Assembly: GCF_023278045.1 (NCBI RefSeq)
Contig: NZ_CP056783.1
Coordinates: 186,001 to 250,000, forward strand
DNA: 64,000 nucleotides
Direction of reading: 5' to 3'
Origin: Flavobacterium sp. K5-23
GTDB taxonomy: Bacteria; Bacteroidota; Bacteroidia; Flavobacteriales; Flavobacteriaceae
Each line of letters opens with the position of its first letter. Position 1 is the first letter of the stretch. Shown here in pieces: positions 27,160-36,705 of this stretch. A model generated the notes under the pieces. The model had not been told where the DNA came from. It did not search any database and was given only the letters and a program-made list of their open reading frames with translations. Made by a program: the position numbers and the translations under genes.

Positions 27160-29301
27160 ATGATTCCACAATTATTTGTAGAAAGTATCGATTTAGGTGA
27201 TGGCAGAAACATCACAATCGAGACAGGTCGTTTAGCGAAACAAGCTGATGGATCTGTAGTAATTAGAATAGGAAAAACTGTTATTTTAGGAACAGTAGTA
27301 TCTTCAAGAAAAGCAAGTCCAGGTATCGACTTTTTACCACTAACGGTAGATTATCGTGAAAAATTTGCTGCAGCAGGACGTTTTCCTGGTGGTTTCTTCA
27401 AAAGAGAAGCAAGACCAAGTGACAACGAAGTGTTAACAATGCGTTTAGTAGACCGTGTTTTACGTCCACTTTTCCCAGATGATTACCATGCTGAAGTTCA
27501 AGTTATGATTCAATTAATGTCTCATGACGATGACGTAATGCCAGACGCATTAGCAGGTTTAGCAGCATCAGCAGCTTTAGCTTTGTCTGACATTCCTTTC
27601 GAAACTTTAATCTCTGAGGCTAGAGTAGGAAGAATCGATGGTAAATTCATCATCAACCCAAGTCGTGCACAATTAGAATTATCAGATATTGATATGATGA
27701 TTGGAGCTTCTATGGATTCTATCGCAATGGTAGAAGGTGAAATGAAAGAGATCTCGGAAGCTGAAATGCTTGAAGCAATTAAATTTGCTCACGAACATAT
27801 CAAAAATCAAATCTCTGCTCAATTGCGTTTACAAGCTGCTTTTGGTAAAAAAGAAGTTCGTACATACGAAGGAGAAAGAGAAGACGAAGCTATTTACGCT
27901 AAAGTAAAAGCAGCATCTTACGATAAAATTTACGCTATTGCTAGCAAAGGTTCTTCTAAACAAGAACGTACAGCTGCATTTGACGAAGTTAAAGAAGAAG
28001 TTAAAGCGTTATTCACTGAAGAAGAATTGGCAGAAAATGGAGATTTAGTTTCTAAATATTTCAAAAAAACCAACAAAGAAGCTGTTCGTAACGTAACCCT
28101 AGATTTAGGAACACGTCTTGACGGAAGAAAAACAACTGAAATTAGAGATATCTGGTGTGAAGTAGATTACTTACCATCTGTACACGGTTCAGCATTGTTT
28201 ACACGTGGAGAAACTCAAGCATTGGCAACAGCAACTTTAGGGACATCTAGAGAAGCTAACCAAATTGATTCACCATCTCAACAAGGTGAAGAAAAATTCT
28301 ACTTACACTATAATTTCCCTCCTTTCTCAACTGGTGAAGCTCGTCCTCTAAGAGGAACTTCAAGAAGAGAAGTAGGTCACGGAAACTTGGCTCAAAGAGC
28401 ATTAAAAAATATGATTCCTGCTGATTGTCCTTATACAATTCGTGTTGTATCTGAAGTATTAGAATCTAACGGTTCATCTTCTATGGCAACAGTTTGTGCT
28501 GGAACATTATCTTTAATGGATGCAGGTATCCAGTTGATTCGTCCAGTTTCAGGAATTGCAATGGGATTAATTACTGATGGAGATCGTTTTGCAGTATTGT
28601 CTGATATTCTTGGTGACGAAGATCACTTAGGAGATATGGACTTTAAAGTAACTGGAACTTCTGAAGGAATTACAGCTTGCCAAATGGACATCAAAATTGA
28701 TGGATTGAAATACGAAATTATGGAAGCTGCACTAGCACAAGCTCGTGACGGTCGTTTACATATTCTTGGAAAATTAATCGAAACTTTAGCATCTCCAAAA
28801 GAAGACGTTAAAGCTTACGCTCCAAAAATTATTACAAGAAGAATCCCTAATGCTTTCATTGGAGCATTGATCGGACCTGGAGGAAAAGTGATTCAAGAAT
28901 TACAAAAAACTACAGGAACAACAATTGTTATCAATGAAGATCCAGCTACTGAAGAAGGGGTTATTGAAATTTTAGGAACTGATCCTGCTGGAATTGAAGC
29001 AGTATTGGCTAAAATTAAATCAATCACTTTCAAGCCTCAAATGAATGAGTCTTACGAAGTAAAAGTAATCAAAATGCTAGATTTTGGTGCAGTTGTAGAA
29101 TACACATCAGCTCCAGGAAACGAAGTTTTATTACACGTATCTGAGTTGGCTTGGGAACGCACAGAAAATGTTTCTGATGTAGTCAACATGGGTGATGTTT
29201 TTGAAGTGAAATACTTAGGTATGGATCCAAAAACCAGAAAAGAAAAAGTGTCAAGAAAAGCACTTATGGCAAGACCTCCACGTGAGGAAAGAAAAGAGTA
29301 A
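27160..29301 (+). CDS. pnp: Polyribonucleotide nucleotidyltransferase (PNPase)
   Basis: 713 residues, full length. It contains two RNase PH domains (first ending near residue 230, second about 320-550 with [20 protein letters not shown] and [12 protein letters not shown]), then a KH domain ([21 protein letters not shown]) and a C-terminal S1 domain ([15 protein letters not shown]...[10 protein letters not shown]). It degrades RNA 3' to 5' with phosphate and can also add tails. It follows rpsO, as in many bacteria. Confidence 0.98.
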   Translation: MIPQLFVESIDLGDGRNITIETGRLAKQADGSVVIRIGKTVILGTVVSSRKASPGIDFLPLTVDYREKFAAAGRFPGGFFKREARPSDNEVLTMRLVDRVLRPLFPDDYHAEVQVMIQLMSHDDDVMPDALAGLAASAALALSDIPFETLISEARVGRIDGKFIINPSRAQLELSDIDMMIGASMDSIAMVEGEMKEISEAEMLEAIKFAHEHIKNQISAQLRLQAAFGKKEVRTYEGEREDEAIYAKVKAASYDKIYAIASKGSSKQERTAAFDEVKEEVKALFTEEELAENGDLVSKYFKKTNKEAVRNVTLDLGTRLDGRKTTEIRDIWCEVDYLPSVHGSALFTRGETQALATATLGTSREANQIDSPSQQGEEKFYLHYNFPPFSTGEARPLRGTSRREVGHGNLAQRALKNMIPADCPYTIRVVSEVLESNGSSSMATVCAGTLSLMDAGIQLIRPVSGIAMGLITDGDRFAVLSDILGDEDHLGDMDFKVTGTSEGITACQMDIKIDGLKYEIMEAALAQARDGRLHILGKLIETLASPKEDVKAYAPKIITRRIPNAFIGALIGPGGKVIQELQKTTGTTIVINEDPATEEGVIEILGTDPAGIEAVLAKIKSITFKPQMNESYEVKVIKMLDFGAVVEYTSAPGNEVLLHVSELAWERTENVSDVVNMGDVFEVKYLGMDPKTRKEKVSRKALMARPPREERKE

Positions 29302-29336
29302 TCAGATCTTAGTTTACTAAAGGTTTATTTATAGAT

Positions 29337-29369
29337 AACCCCAATTCATTTATTTGAATTGGGGTTTTT
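29337..29369 (+). terminator. Terminator after pnp
   Basis: AACCCCAATTCA (29337-29348) and TGAATTGGGGTT (29355-29366) form a perfect stem, followed by T residues. Confidence 0.88.
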
Positions 29370-29457
29370 CGATTCTAGATACTTTTATAAAGCAAGGATA
29401 GTAAACTCTCCACTCTTCATTAATTTCAATATATAAATTTTTCAATTACTGTTTATC

Positions 29458-31860
29458 TCAAAAATCAAAACGATAACCTAATGCAAACTGATTGTATTTA
29501 AAAAAATTCCTGGCTGTAAAGTCTGCAAATAGTCTTCCTTTGCCAAATTTCAAGTTAGTCCCAATAATTATGTTATGCGCTGCTTTTACATCATCATTAA
29601 TTTTGATAAGACCAGCTCCAATACCTGCATAAGGCGTCATAAATTCAGAAAATTTAAGAGCATTAAATGGGTAAATAAAATTCCCTGAAAGACCAAAAGA
29701 ACTTGGGTTCGCAATGCCATAATAAAACTCCGGCATCAACTCTATTTTAGTATTTCGTAGTCCGTAATTAATTCTTGCACCTATATTAAATGTTGTTTGC
29801 CCTCCTACATTGGCTCCTAAATACCCACTTGCCCCTCGATAAGTCATTCCGTTAGAAGATGTTCTTTCCTTTTTTAGAAATCTTCCTGGCACAAGCACAT
29901 TCTCTCTCACCTCCACATAATCATCCTCCCTAGTTACGACATTTGTTTTTTGGTCGCCACTTACAATTGGATTCACAACAACAACTCTATCTCTTTCTAC
30001 AGGAGTTGAGCTTAACATATCAATCTTTTTTGAATTTAACTCTGATTGCATTTTTAAAGCGTCAAGCTTCGCAATCAACTCTTTATTTGGATCTAAATCT
30101 TCATTAATACCTTTAGCTTTTTTATCCAATGAAGAAGACCCATTATTCTGTAAAATTAATTTTTCAAGAAAATCGATTCTTTTATTGAGTTGCTCGACTT
30201 CTATAGCCTGACTCTCTCCTTTTTTTGACGGATAGGTTTCTTCCAGAATTTTATCAATCAGCAGTTCCAGCTCAGCAGGAGTCATTTTTACTAATTCCTT
30301 GCTCTGAACAAAGCCTTCTTTTTTCTCTATAACCACTACTTCTTTAGTTACAACTTTTTCCTGACTAGATACAGCAGTGGTTCCGTCAGATTTTTTCCTT
30401 ACTGTCTCAACCTCATTTAAAGCTTTTTTAGTTTCACTTTTTTGTTCCAATACTTGAACTGCTTTCTCTACATCATTTTCACGATTTGCCTTCTCTAATT
30501 CGACCTGTAAAGAATCAAGTTGTAATTGATATTTTTCTTTCAAACTTGTTAATTTCTGATTGTTATTCGCTTTTTGCATATCTAATTTCTTCTGATATTC
30601 TTCTTGTGAGATTTTATCTTGGGTAACTAAAGCATCATCTAATTGAGATTGATATACTGCAGAAGGGCTTTTAGATTTTGCCCCAAAAGTCAACTTCATT
30701 CCAGCATTATACATCATATGAGTTTGCAATTGATCAGTCCCTGCTAAATCTTCAACATCCTGGCTCGATGTAACCATTCCTCTCGCGCCACCCGTTATCA
30801 AAAAGTTTTTACTCAATGGAATGTTTAACCCTAAACCAGCCGAAGCAAATTCCTCTCCATCAACTGAAACATCATTCACACCTAAATAATTGCTTGACGG
30901 ATTTAAGTAACCTCCACCCAACACTAGATAAGGGGACACTCCGTTACCATCATTTAAACGAGCTCTAAATTCAACGCCGTACATCGCCATTTTGTCAAAA
31001 TTTGTTGACAGTTGATCGTTTTCAGTCGCTTGAAGATAGAACAATCTTATCCCAGTGTAAGCATCAAAATCAAAACCCACATATCCTCCCAGCAACCAGG
31101 TATTCCTAAAAGAAGAATCATTATCAAATTCAATGTAATTCATACTTGGTTCCACTACCCAGCGCAATCCTTTAAAACCACCTTTAAACTTTTGTAGATA
31201 AGCCCTATCAAGTTCCGATAACGTTCCTGGACGTCTTCCTCCTAAATAAAACTGTAATGACCCCTGTACTGACCAATTAGAAAGTAAACTACTCTGAAAG
31301 TCAGCATTAGTAACACCAAAAGTCGTTTTATCGCCATCAGTTAATAAATTCTTACCTGCATCAAAATTATACTGGGTGTTTTTCCCTTCAATTGAAAACA
31401 CAATCCTATCAGTTAGTTTGGTTTTTATCCCTAAACCAAAACTGGCATATATTTGATCGAAATCTTTACCACCATCAATTTCAATATTTTGAACTCCTGT
31501 TCCTAAAGTGACATAAGGATTGAGATTCCCCACACCTATATTTGCTTTAAATTCACCTCCCCATCGAGTTAAAGTTATATCTTGTGGATTAAACATACTG
31601 CTGGAAAATCCATTAATACCAAAGTTATCAAAATTCGTTTTCAAATCTATCGACTGTAGATAGATAGCACGTAATTCCACATATTCACCAAAACTAAAAC
31701 CCAACTTACCTCCCAATAAAATACCGTCCTCTAAACCAGATTGATTGTCCCACCAAGTATATTCAGCAAATGGGGAAAGTGTAAAACTAATGTCCTTTAC
31801 TTGCGCAAAACCAAAATTGACAGAAAGCAAAAACAGGGTTATGTATCTAATGTTTTTCAT
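29458..31860 (-). CDS. Large outer-membrane protein with several beta-barrel-like regions and a coiled-coil insert
   Basis: 800 residues with a signal peptide (ITLFLLSVNFGFAQ). Residues about 20-205 and 225-395 look like two related barrel segments: both have a WW/W..GG..GF opening (TWWDNQSGLEDGILLGGKLGFSFGEYVELRAIYLQS; SFRNTWLLGGYVGFDFDAYTGIRLFYLQA). Residues 405-600 are charged coiled coil (YQKKLDMQKANNNQKLTSLKEKYQLQ). Residues about 660-800 form a third barrel-like segment ending in aromatic GYRFDF, the usual outer-membrane C-terminal signal. No known family fits the whole chain. It is convergent with pnp and lies next to an OmpA-like gene. Confidence 0.6.
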   Translation of the reverse strand: MKNIRYITLFLLSVNFGFAQVKDISFTLSPFAEYTWWDNQSGLEDGILLGGKLGFSFGEYVELRAIYLQSIDLKTNFDNFGINGFSSSMFNPQDITLTRWGGEFKANIGVGNLNPYVTLGTGVQNIEIDGGKDFDQIYASFGLGIKTKLTDRIVFSIEGKNTQYNFDAGKNLLTDGDKTTFGVTNADFQSSLLSNWSVQGSLQFYLGGRRPGTLSELDRAYLQKFKGGFKGLRWVVEPSMNYIEFDNDSSFRNTWLLGGYVGFDFDAYTGIRLFYLQATENDQLSTNFDKMAMYGVEFRARLNDGNGVSPYLVLGGGYLNPSSNYLGVNDVSVDGEEFASAGLGLNIPLSKNFLITGGARGMVTSSQDVEDLAGTDQLQTHMMYNAGMKLTFGAKSKSPSAVYQSQLDDALVTQDKISQEEYQKKLDMQKANNNQKLTSLKEKYQLQLDSLQVELEKANRENDVEKAVQVLEQKSETKKALNEVETVRKKSDGTTAVSSQEKVVTKEVVVIEKKEGFVQSKELVKMTPAELELLIDKILEETYPSKKGESQAIEVEQLNKRIDFLEKLILQNNGSSSLDKKAKGINEDLDPNKELIAKLDALKMQSELNSKKIDMLSSTPVERDRVVVVNPIVSGDQKTNVVTREDDYVEVRENVLVPGRFLKKERTSSNGMTYRGASGYLGANVGGQTTFNIGARINYGLRNTKIELMPEFYYGIANPSSFGLSGNFIYPFNALKFSEFMTPYAGIGAGLIKINDDVKAAHNIIIGTNLKFGKGRLFADFTARNFFKYNQFALGYRFDF

Positions 31861-32062
31861 GATATTTTATTTTAAAGTTCCTAATATTGATAAAACTATA
31901 GCATTACTTATATTATTAATTTTCAAACTAACTAATCCGGCAATATTTCTACAACAGCTTCATACAGTCACTTACTATTTCTCAAAATGCCTGTTATTCA
32001 CAATTACATTTTAAAACCAATAGAAAATAGCTCATACTACTTTTAGACACAACTAATCGCAT

Positions 32063-32091
32063 AAAGTCACAAAACCACCAATTGTGACTTT
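32063..32091 (+). promoter_or_regulatory. Inverted repeat upstream of the OmpA-family gene
   Basis: AAAGTCACAA (32063-32072) and TTGTGACTTT (32082-32091), perfect 10-base arms, 9-base loop, about 40 bases before the start codon. It could be an operator or a terminator-like stem. The rest of 31861-32129 holds no frame I can support. Confidence 0.5.
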
Positions 32092-32129
32092 TATTAATTG
32101 TCTGTGTCTTACTTAAAAAGGATTGCATT

Positions 32130-33101
32130 ATGAAAACCAAAATATTCTTTATAGTAATTTATTTTTTATTTTCTTCCGCTGCTCAGTCTCAAGAGACTGC
32201 CGAGAGTGTTATAATAATTTCAGAAGAAAATCTTATTTCATTGATTAAAAAAATTAAAGAAAAAAGAGATACCGTTATATTTGAGAATGAGAAAAACATC
32301 AATCGGTTTTCTAATTCTGATTTAAAAGGAACCAACTTCGAGTTTCCTGAATCCAGTTCTAAACAACAATCTCAGTTAAATGCTATTTATGCCAAACTAC
32401 AAACATTAGAATATGATATTAAATTACTGAACGCTTCATTGAATAGCAACCAAAAAAAAACATCGGGAAAAGGGTCTTTAACTGTGGTGACAACTCCCAG
32501 AAATGCCACAACAACATATTCGACAATAGCTGAAGGAAAAAACAAAACAAACACCTTACATTCTGAAGAAGTAGCTGAGCTAGAGAAGAAAATAATTACT
32601 TTAAAAAAAGAAGCTTATGAACAGTTACTTACAAGAGAAAAGCAAGAGAATCTTAATCGTTCAAAAAACGACTACGATGAAATAATACGGCTTTTGAATT
32701 CAAAAAACACATCCAAAGACACTTTGATAATCGAAAAAAGAGAAATATCAGACTACCCAGAACTAATGAAAAAATTCGACAGCTTTCATAGTGAGGTGCA
32801 TTTTGATAATAACTCAAAAGCAATAAAAGAAAGTCAAACAAAACAATTAGATGAAATTGTCAGTATTCTAAAATCTACCGATAAAATTGATGTGTATTTA
32901 AAAGGATTCGCCAGTAACAAAGGCAACCCAATTTACAATCAAAATTTATCGACACAAAGAACTGAAAATGTAAAAAAATATTTGGTTAAAAACGGGATTC
33001 ATCCCAGTAGAATCCTAACGCAATACCATGGCATTGATTATGCTGCAAACAAAGAAGAATATGCACGTAGAGTTGAATTGTCCTTTATTATCCGAAAATA
33101 A
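32130..33101 (+). CDS. OmpA-family cell-envelope protein
   Basis: 323 residues. A signal peptide (IFFIVIYFLFSSAAQSQ) is followed by a long helical, charged region (about 25-205). The last 115 residues are an OmpA C-terminal domain: VHFDNNSKAIKESQTKQLDEIVSILK, then VYLKGFASNKGNPIYNQNLSTQRTENVKKYLVKNGI with the NxxLSxxRxxxV motif. OmpA C-terminal domains bind peptidoglycan. There is no N-terminal barrel, so it is probably periplasmic. Divergent from the large barrel protein and convergent with the ECF sigma factor, which may control one or both. Confidence 0.85.
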   Translation: MKTKIFFIVIYFLFSSAAQSQETAESVIIISEENLISLIKKIKEKRDTVIFENEKNINRFSNSDLKGTNFEFPESSSKQQSQLNAIYAKLQTLEYDIKLLNASLNSNQKKTSGKGSLTVVTTPRNATTTYSTIAEGKNKTNTLHSEEVAELEKKIITLKKEAYEQLLTREKQENLNRSKNDYDEIIRLLNSKNTSKDTLIIEKREISDYPELMKKFDSFHSEVHFDNNSKAIKESQTKQLDEIVSILKSTDKIDVYLKGFASNKGNPIYNQNLSTQRTENVKKYLVKNGIHPSRILTQYHGIDYAANKEEYARRVELSFIIRK

Positions 33102-33162
33102 CTTCGCCTAACTAAACAAATCTCAATTTAAAATTTAAAAATAGACTTTCATAAATTGGAAT

Positions 33163-33729
33163 TTATTGAAATTCATATGTATTATACACTGCTATAATTT
33201 TTGACTTCGCTCTTAGAATCCTCATTTTTACGGCACTTTCAGACAATCCCAGTAGCTCTTGCAATGTTTTTAAAGACAAATCATCTTGGTATTTCAATTT
33301 AAGAATCATACTTTCCTCTGGTTTAATTTTTGTCAATGCCAATTCTAATCGATCGATCTGCAATTGACTTAAGTTACAATCATTTAACTCAGCGGCTAAG
33401 TTATATTCTTCTTTTAATGGTTTAGAGTTCGAGGTTATTTTCCGCTCCTTATTTCTATTAAGATAATTAATTCCATAATTTGAAGTTACCGAATACAACC
33501 AGGTGGAAAATTGCGATTCCCCATTAAAACTGTGGAGTTTTACAAAAACATGTAAAAAAACATCGTGTGTTAAATCCTTTGCTTCATCCCTGGAACGTAC
33601 AAAACTAAAGCATTTACTGAATACCAAAGGTTCGTACTTGTCATATAAAACTCCAAATAAAACTATATCATTAGATTTACATATCTGCGACACCAATTCT
33701 TCGTCTGTTACTTTGTAGTTTTTTTCCAT
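33163..33729 (-). CDS. ECF-type RNA polymerase sigma factor
   Basis: 188 residues from the ATG at 33729 (MEKNYKVTDEELVSQI). An upstream ATG at 33762 adds 11 residues and is less likely. Region 2 is FGVLYDKYEPLVFSKCFSFVRSRDEAKDLTHDVFLHVFVKLHSFNGESQFSTWLYSVTSNYGINYL. Region 4 is IKPEESMILKLKYQDDLSLKTLQELLGLSESAVKMRILRAKSKI. The lack of regions 1 and 3 makes it group 4 (ECF). No anti-sigma gene follows; both flanks are unrelated or convergent genes. It is divergent from rpoD. Targets cannot be read from the sequence, but the two envelope genes next to it are natural candidates. Confidence 0.88.
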   Translation of the reverse strand: MEKNYKVTDEELVSQICKSNDIVLFGVLYDKYEPLVFSKCFSFVRSRDEAKDLTHDVFLHVFVKLHSFNGESQFSTWLYSVTSNYGINYLNRNKERKITSNSKPLKEEYNLAAELNDCNLSQLQIDRLELALTKIKPEESMILKLKYQDDLSLKTLQELLGLSESAVKMRILRAKSKIIAVYNTYEFQ

Positions 33730-33935
33730 AATATATTTAATATTTAAACTATTAAACACCATAACTTGCTAGTAATCCCATTAAATATACAAAAAATAAT
33801 CACCGATAAACCACAATTTACTGTATTTCAAGCGTTTGTGAATATTTTTTTTATTTTTGTTATCTCTTTTGTAACTTTTTCGACACTCCATACGTATAAC
33901 TATTTGTACACTTATAAAATTAGGGAGACAAAAAC

Positions 33936-34799
33936 ATGAGACAACTTAAAATTACCAAGCAGGTTACCAATCGTGAAACTGCTTCATTAGACAAATACTT
34001 ACAAGAAATAGGTAAAGTTGACCTTATTACCGCTGACGAAGAAGTAGAATTAGCTCAAAAGATTAAAGCTGGGGATCAAAAAGCCCTAGAAAAATTAACG
34101 AAAGCTAATTTACGTTTTGTTGTTTCGGTAGCAAAACAATACCAAAATCAAGGACTTACACTTCCTGATTTAATTAACGAAGGAAACTTAGGTCTTATTA
34201 AAGCGGCTCAACGTTTTGATGAAACACGTGGTTTCAAATTCATTTCATACGCTGTATGGTGGATTCGTCAATCGATACTACAAGCATTGGCTGAACAATC
34301 TCGTATCGTTCGTTTGCCATTAAATAAAATTGGTTCTATCAATAAAATCAACAAAATGTACGCCTTATTAGAGCAATCTAACGAGCGTCCACCATCTGCT
34401 GAGGAAATTGCAAAAGAACTAGACATGACAGTAAATGACGTAAAAGAGTCTATGAAAAACTCTGGTCGTCACTTATCTATGGATGCCCCTCTTGTTGAAG
34501 GAGAAGATTCTAACCTTTACGATGTATTGCGTTCTGGTGAATCTCCAAATCCTGACAGAGAATTAATCCACGAATCATTGCGTACTGAAATCGAGCGTTC
34601 ACTAGAAACATTGACTCCTAGAGAGGCTGATGTGGTTCGTTTGTACTTTGGTCTTGGTGATCAACACCCAATGACTCTTGAGGAAATAGGAGAAACTTTC
34701 GACCTGACTCGTGAGCGTGTACGTCAAATCAAGGAAAAAGCAATCCGAAGATTGAAACACACTTCAAGAAGTAAAATACTAAAAACCTACTTAGGTTAA
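33936..34799 (+). CDS. rpoD: Primary RNA polymerase sigma factor (RpoD/SigA)
   Basis: 287 residues with region 1.2 ([27 protein letters not shown]), region 2 ([61 protein letters not shown]), region 3 and region 4 ([47 protein letters not shown]). There is no region 1.1, which is normal for the short Bacteroidota housekeeping sigma factor that recognises TTG/TAnnTTTG promoters. It is a single gene with two terminator-like hairpins downstream. Confidence 0.96.
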   Translation: MRQLKITKQVTNRETASLDKYLQEIGKVDLITADEEVELAQKIKAGDQKALEKLTKANLRFVVSVAKQYQNQGLTLPDLINEGNLGLIKAAQRFDETRGFKFISYAVWWIRQSILQALAEQSRIVRLPLNKIGSINKINKMYALLEQSNERPPSAEEIAKELDMTVNDVKESMKNSGRHLSMDAPLVEGEDSNLYDVLRSGESPNPDRELIHESLRTEIERSLETLTPREADVVRLYFGLGDQHPMTLEEIGETFDLTRERVRQIKEKAIRRLKHTSRSKILKTYLG

Positions 34800-34875
34800 T
34801 TTACAATATCCCCCAATTAAAATTTTTAAATCAATTTAATTATTTAAATATTAAAACTTTTAATTCAAAATGAAC

Positions 34876-34903
34876 AACAGTTTGATTGACTGTTCGTTTT
34901 TTG
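34876..34903 (+). terminator. First hairpin after rpoD
   Basis: AACAGT (34876-34881) and ACTGTT (34889-34894) with a T run from 34896. A short stem, so a weak terminator. Confidence 0.5.
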
Positions 34904-34914
34904 ATTGATGATTG

Positions 34915-34948
34915 AAACTCCGGCTGATTACCGGAGTTTTATTTTTTT
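34915..34948 (+). terminator. Main terminator after rpoD
   Basis: AAACTCCGG (34915-34923) and CCGGAGTTT (34931-34939) form a perfect stem with T-rich tail. The segment CCGGAGTTTTATTTTT recurs about 60 bases later (34990-35006), so the region holds a partial duplication. Confidence 0.75.
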
Positions 34949-35033
34949 CAATAAAACTCTCGGTCTGTTCGAGCAAAGCTCTCGGGTTTCCGGAGTTTTA
35001 TTTTTATAATCTGAATTCATTTTAGATACTTCT

Positions 35034-35152
35034 CACTTTTCACTTTTCACTTTTCACTTTTCACTTTTCACTTTTCACTTTTCACTTTTCACTTTTCACT
35101 TTTCACTCTTCACTCTTCACTTTTCACTTTTCACTTTTCACTTTTCACTTCT
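35034..35152 (+). repeat. Heptamer tandem repeat, 17 units of CACTTTT
   Basis: 119 bases made of 17 seven-base units in phase. Fourteen are exact CACTTTT, two are CACTCTT (35104-35117) and the last is CACTTCT. It is followed after an 8-base junction by three units of ACTTTnn (35161-35181). It lies in the 667-base spacer between rpoD and rpe (34800-35466), which has no gene that I can support. Confidence 0.95.
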
Positions 35153-35191
35153 CATTTTAAACTTTAAACTTTAAACTTTCTCATTATAATG

Positions 35192-35288
35192 GCGTAACCC
35201 TTCGTAAAAACTCCGGGTCGGGCTTTCCATTTCAATCTTTTACTTTTAAAAGAAAAAGTAAAAGGATTTCCATTGCAATCCCTTACGC
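35192..35288 (-). ncRNA. Structured flavobacterial intergenic element, copy C
   Basis: On the minus strand GCGTAA (35288-35283) pairs with TTACGC (35197-35192). Inside, TTTTACTTTT...AAAAGTAAAA forms a hairpin between the arms GGGATTGCAATGGAAATCC and AAAAGATTGAAATGGAAAGC. These arms follow the same pattern as copy A (AGAT-GAAATG / GATTGAAATG-AGC). I recall many near copies of this element in flavobacterial spacers. Whether it is transcribed as RNA is not shown by the sequence. Confidence 0.5.
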
Positions 35289-35382
35289 TAAAAAAACAAT
35301 TGAGAAACACTAGTTGATTTCCTCTAAAATAAACAACTACAAAAACAAACCTGCAAAAACTTTGAGGACTTTACGAAAAACT

Positions 35383-35414
35383 TTGTGAACTTTACGGTTA
35401 AAAAACTAATTTTG
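35383..35414 (+). promoter_or_regulatory. Probable rpe promoter
   Basis: TTG at 35383-35385 and TAATTTTG at 35407-35414 with 21 bases between them, a good Bacteroidota promoter, 52 bases before the rpe start. An imperfect 21-base direct repeat (CTTTG-GnACTTTACG) covers its upstream half. Confidence 0.55.
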
Positions 35415-35466
35415 CAGACACAACAACTTAAGAACCTGAAATAAATTCAGGTTAAACAACTACACA

Positions 35467-36129
35467 ATGAAGAATACACTTATTGCACCATCAGTATTAG
35501 CAGCAGATTTTGGAAATCTACAACGAGACATCGAAATGATTAACGCAAGTGAAGCCGACTGGTTTCACATTGACATTATGGATGGTGTTTTTGTACCCAA
35601 TATCTCTTACGGAATGCCTGTTTTAGAAGCGATCAACAAACACGCTAAAAAAACAATCGACGTTCACTTGATGATTGTAGATCCAGATCGTTATATTAAA
35701 ACCTTTGCTGAATTAGGAGCAAATATACTTAGTGTGCATTACGAAGCTTGTACACACCTTCACAGAACCCTTCAGGCCATCAAAGCCGAAGGAATGAAAG
35801 CTGGAGTCGCCATAAATCCTCATACTAATATTGACTTACTGGAAGACGTTATCAATGATATTGATTTAGTTTGTATCATGAGCGTAAATCCTGGATTTGG
35901 TGGTCAGTCATTTATTGAGAATACTTATGCTAAAGTCAAAAAATTAAAAGAATTAATTATTAGAAAAGGAGCTGCAACTTTGATCGAAGTTGACGGTGGA
36001 GTTACTAATAAAAATGCAAAACAACTTGCGGAAGCAGGAGCTGATGTTCTTGTAGCGGGGAGTTATGTCTTTAAAGCCGAAAACCCAATCACTACAATTG
36101 CAGATTTAAAAAAGCTGACAACAATATAA
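35467..36129 (+). CDS. rpe: Ribulose-phosphate 3-epimerase
   Basis: 220 residues, the normal length, as a single TIM barrel. Active-site segments are LAADFGNL, FHIDIMDGVFVPN, IDVHLMI, MSVNPGFGGQSF and EVDGGV, which carry the metal-binding His and Asp residues. It interconverts ribulose 5-phosphate and xylulose 5-phosphate in the pentose phosphate pathway. Single gene with its own promoter and terminator. Confidence 0.97.
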   Translation: MKNTLIAPSVLAADFGNLQRDIEMINASEADWFHIDIMDGVFVPNISYGMPVLEAINKHAKKTIDVHLMIVDPDRYIKTFAELGANILSVHYEACTHLHRTLQAIKAEGMKAGVAINPHTNIDLLEDVINDIDLVCIMSVNPGFGGQSFIENTYAKVKKLKELIIRKGAATLIEVDGGVTNKNAKQLAEAGADVLVAGSYVFKAENPITTIADLKKLTTI

Positions 36130-36137
36130 AGATAAAA

Positions 36138-36172
36138 CGTCCCATTCTCTTCAGAATGGGACGCTTTTTTTT
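36138..36172 (+). terminator. Terminator after rpe
   Basis: CGTCCCATTCT (36138-36148), loop CTTC, AGAATGGGACG (36153-36163), then a T run: a perfect 11-base-pair stem. Confidence 0.93.
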
Positions 36173-36176
36173 AGCA

Positions 36177-36599
36177 CTAATTGTATTGCTCCAGTAAGTA
36201 TTTTAATAAATCGGTGGTTGTTACAATCCCCACTAATGTTTCCCCATCACAAACAGGCAGGGCGTGAAATTCATTTTTTGATAATATCTCAGCCGTTTCC
36301 CTTATAGTTGTTTCCGGACTTATTGTAATGAGATTTTTAGCCATTACCTGATCAATTGTAAACATATCATAAACAGTGGTATCCACATCTTCAGCATCAT
36401 CATCAACTGCGTCCACAAACGATATTCTCAATAGATCTGTATAACTCAACATTCCCTTTATAGTTTTTCCGCTTACAACTGGAATGTGTCGGATTTTATG
36501 TTTTTTAAAAAGCACTTCTGCTTTTGTAAGATCATCAGTACTGTTTAATTTAACTATTTTTTTTGTCATTATTGCTGACACTGGTACTCTATTTTTCAT
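36177..36599 (-). CDS. CBS-domain protein (first of a tandem pair)
   Basis: 140 residues made of two CBS domains (VPVSAIMTKKIVKLNSTDDL...HIPVVSGKTIKGMLSYTDLL and IDQVMAKNLITISPETTIRE...ALPVCDGETLVGIVTTTDLL). An acidic loop, VDDDAEDVD, sits between them. CBS pairs bind adenine nucleotides and act as energy sensors, but here there is no effector domain. It is clearly a paralogue of the next gene upstream. Targets are unknown. Confidence 0.88.
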   Translation of the reverse strand: MKNRVPVSAIMTKKIVKLNSTDDLTKAEVLFKKHKIRHIPVVSGKTIKGMLSYTDLLRISFVDAVDDDAEDVDTTVYDMFTIDQVMAKNLITISPETTIRETAEILSKNEFHALPVCDGETLVGIVTTTDLLKYLLEQYN

Positions 36600-36705
36600 G
36601 ATAATCAGGTTTTAAATTATACTTAAATGTACAACCCTAAAACCATAATAAATATGATATATATCAGCACAAAAAGAATATAAGCGAATTGAAACAACTC
36701 ACTAA

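Noticed and set aside
35034..35181. CRISPR-like repeat array
   Set aside because: Units are only 7 bases, directly adjacent without spacers, and no cas gene is present.
34800..35466. Hidden gene in the rpoD-rpe spacer
   Set aside because: The region is terminators, heptamers, the structured element and the promoter; no frame has family features.
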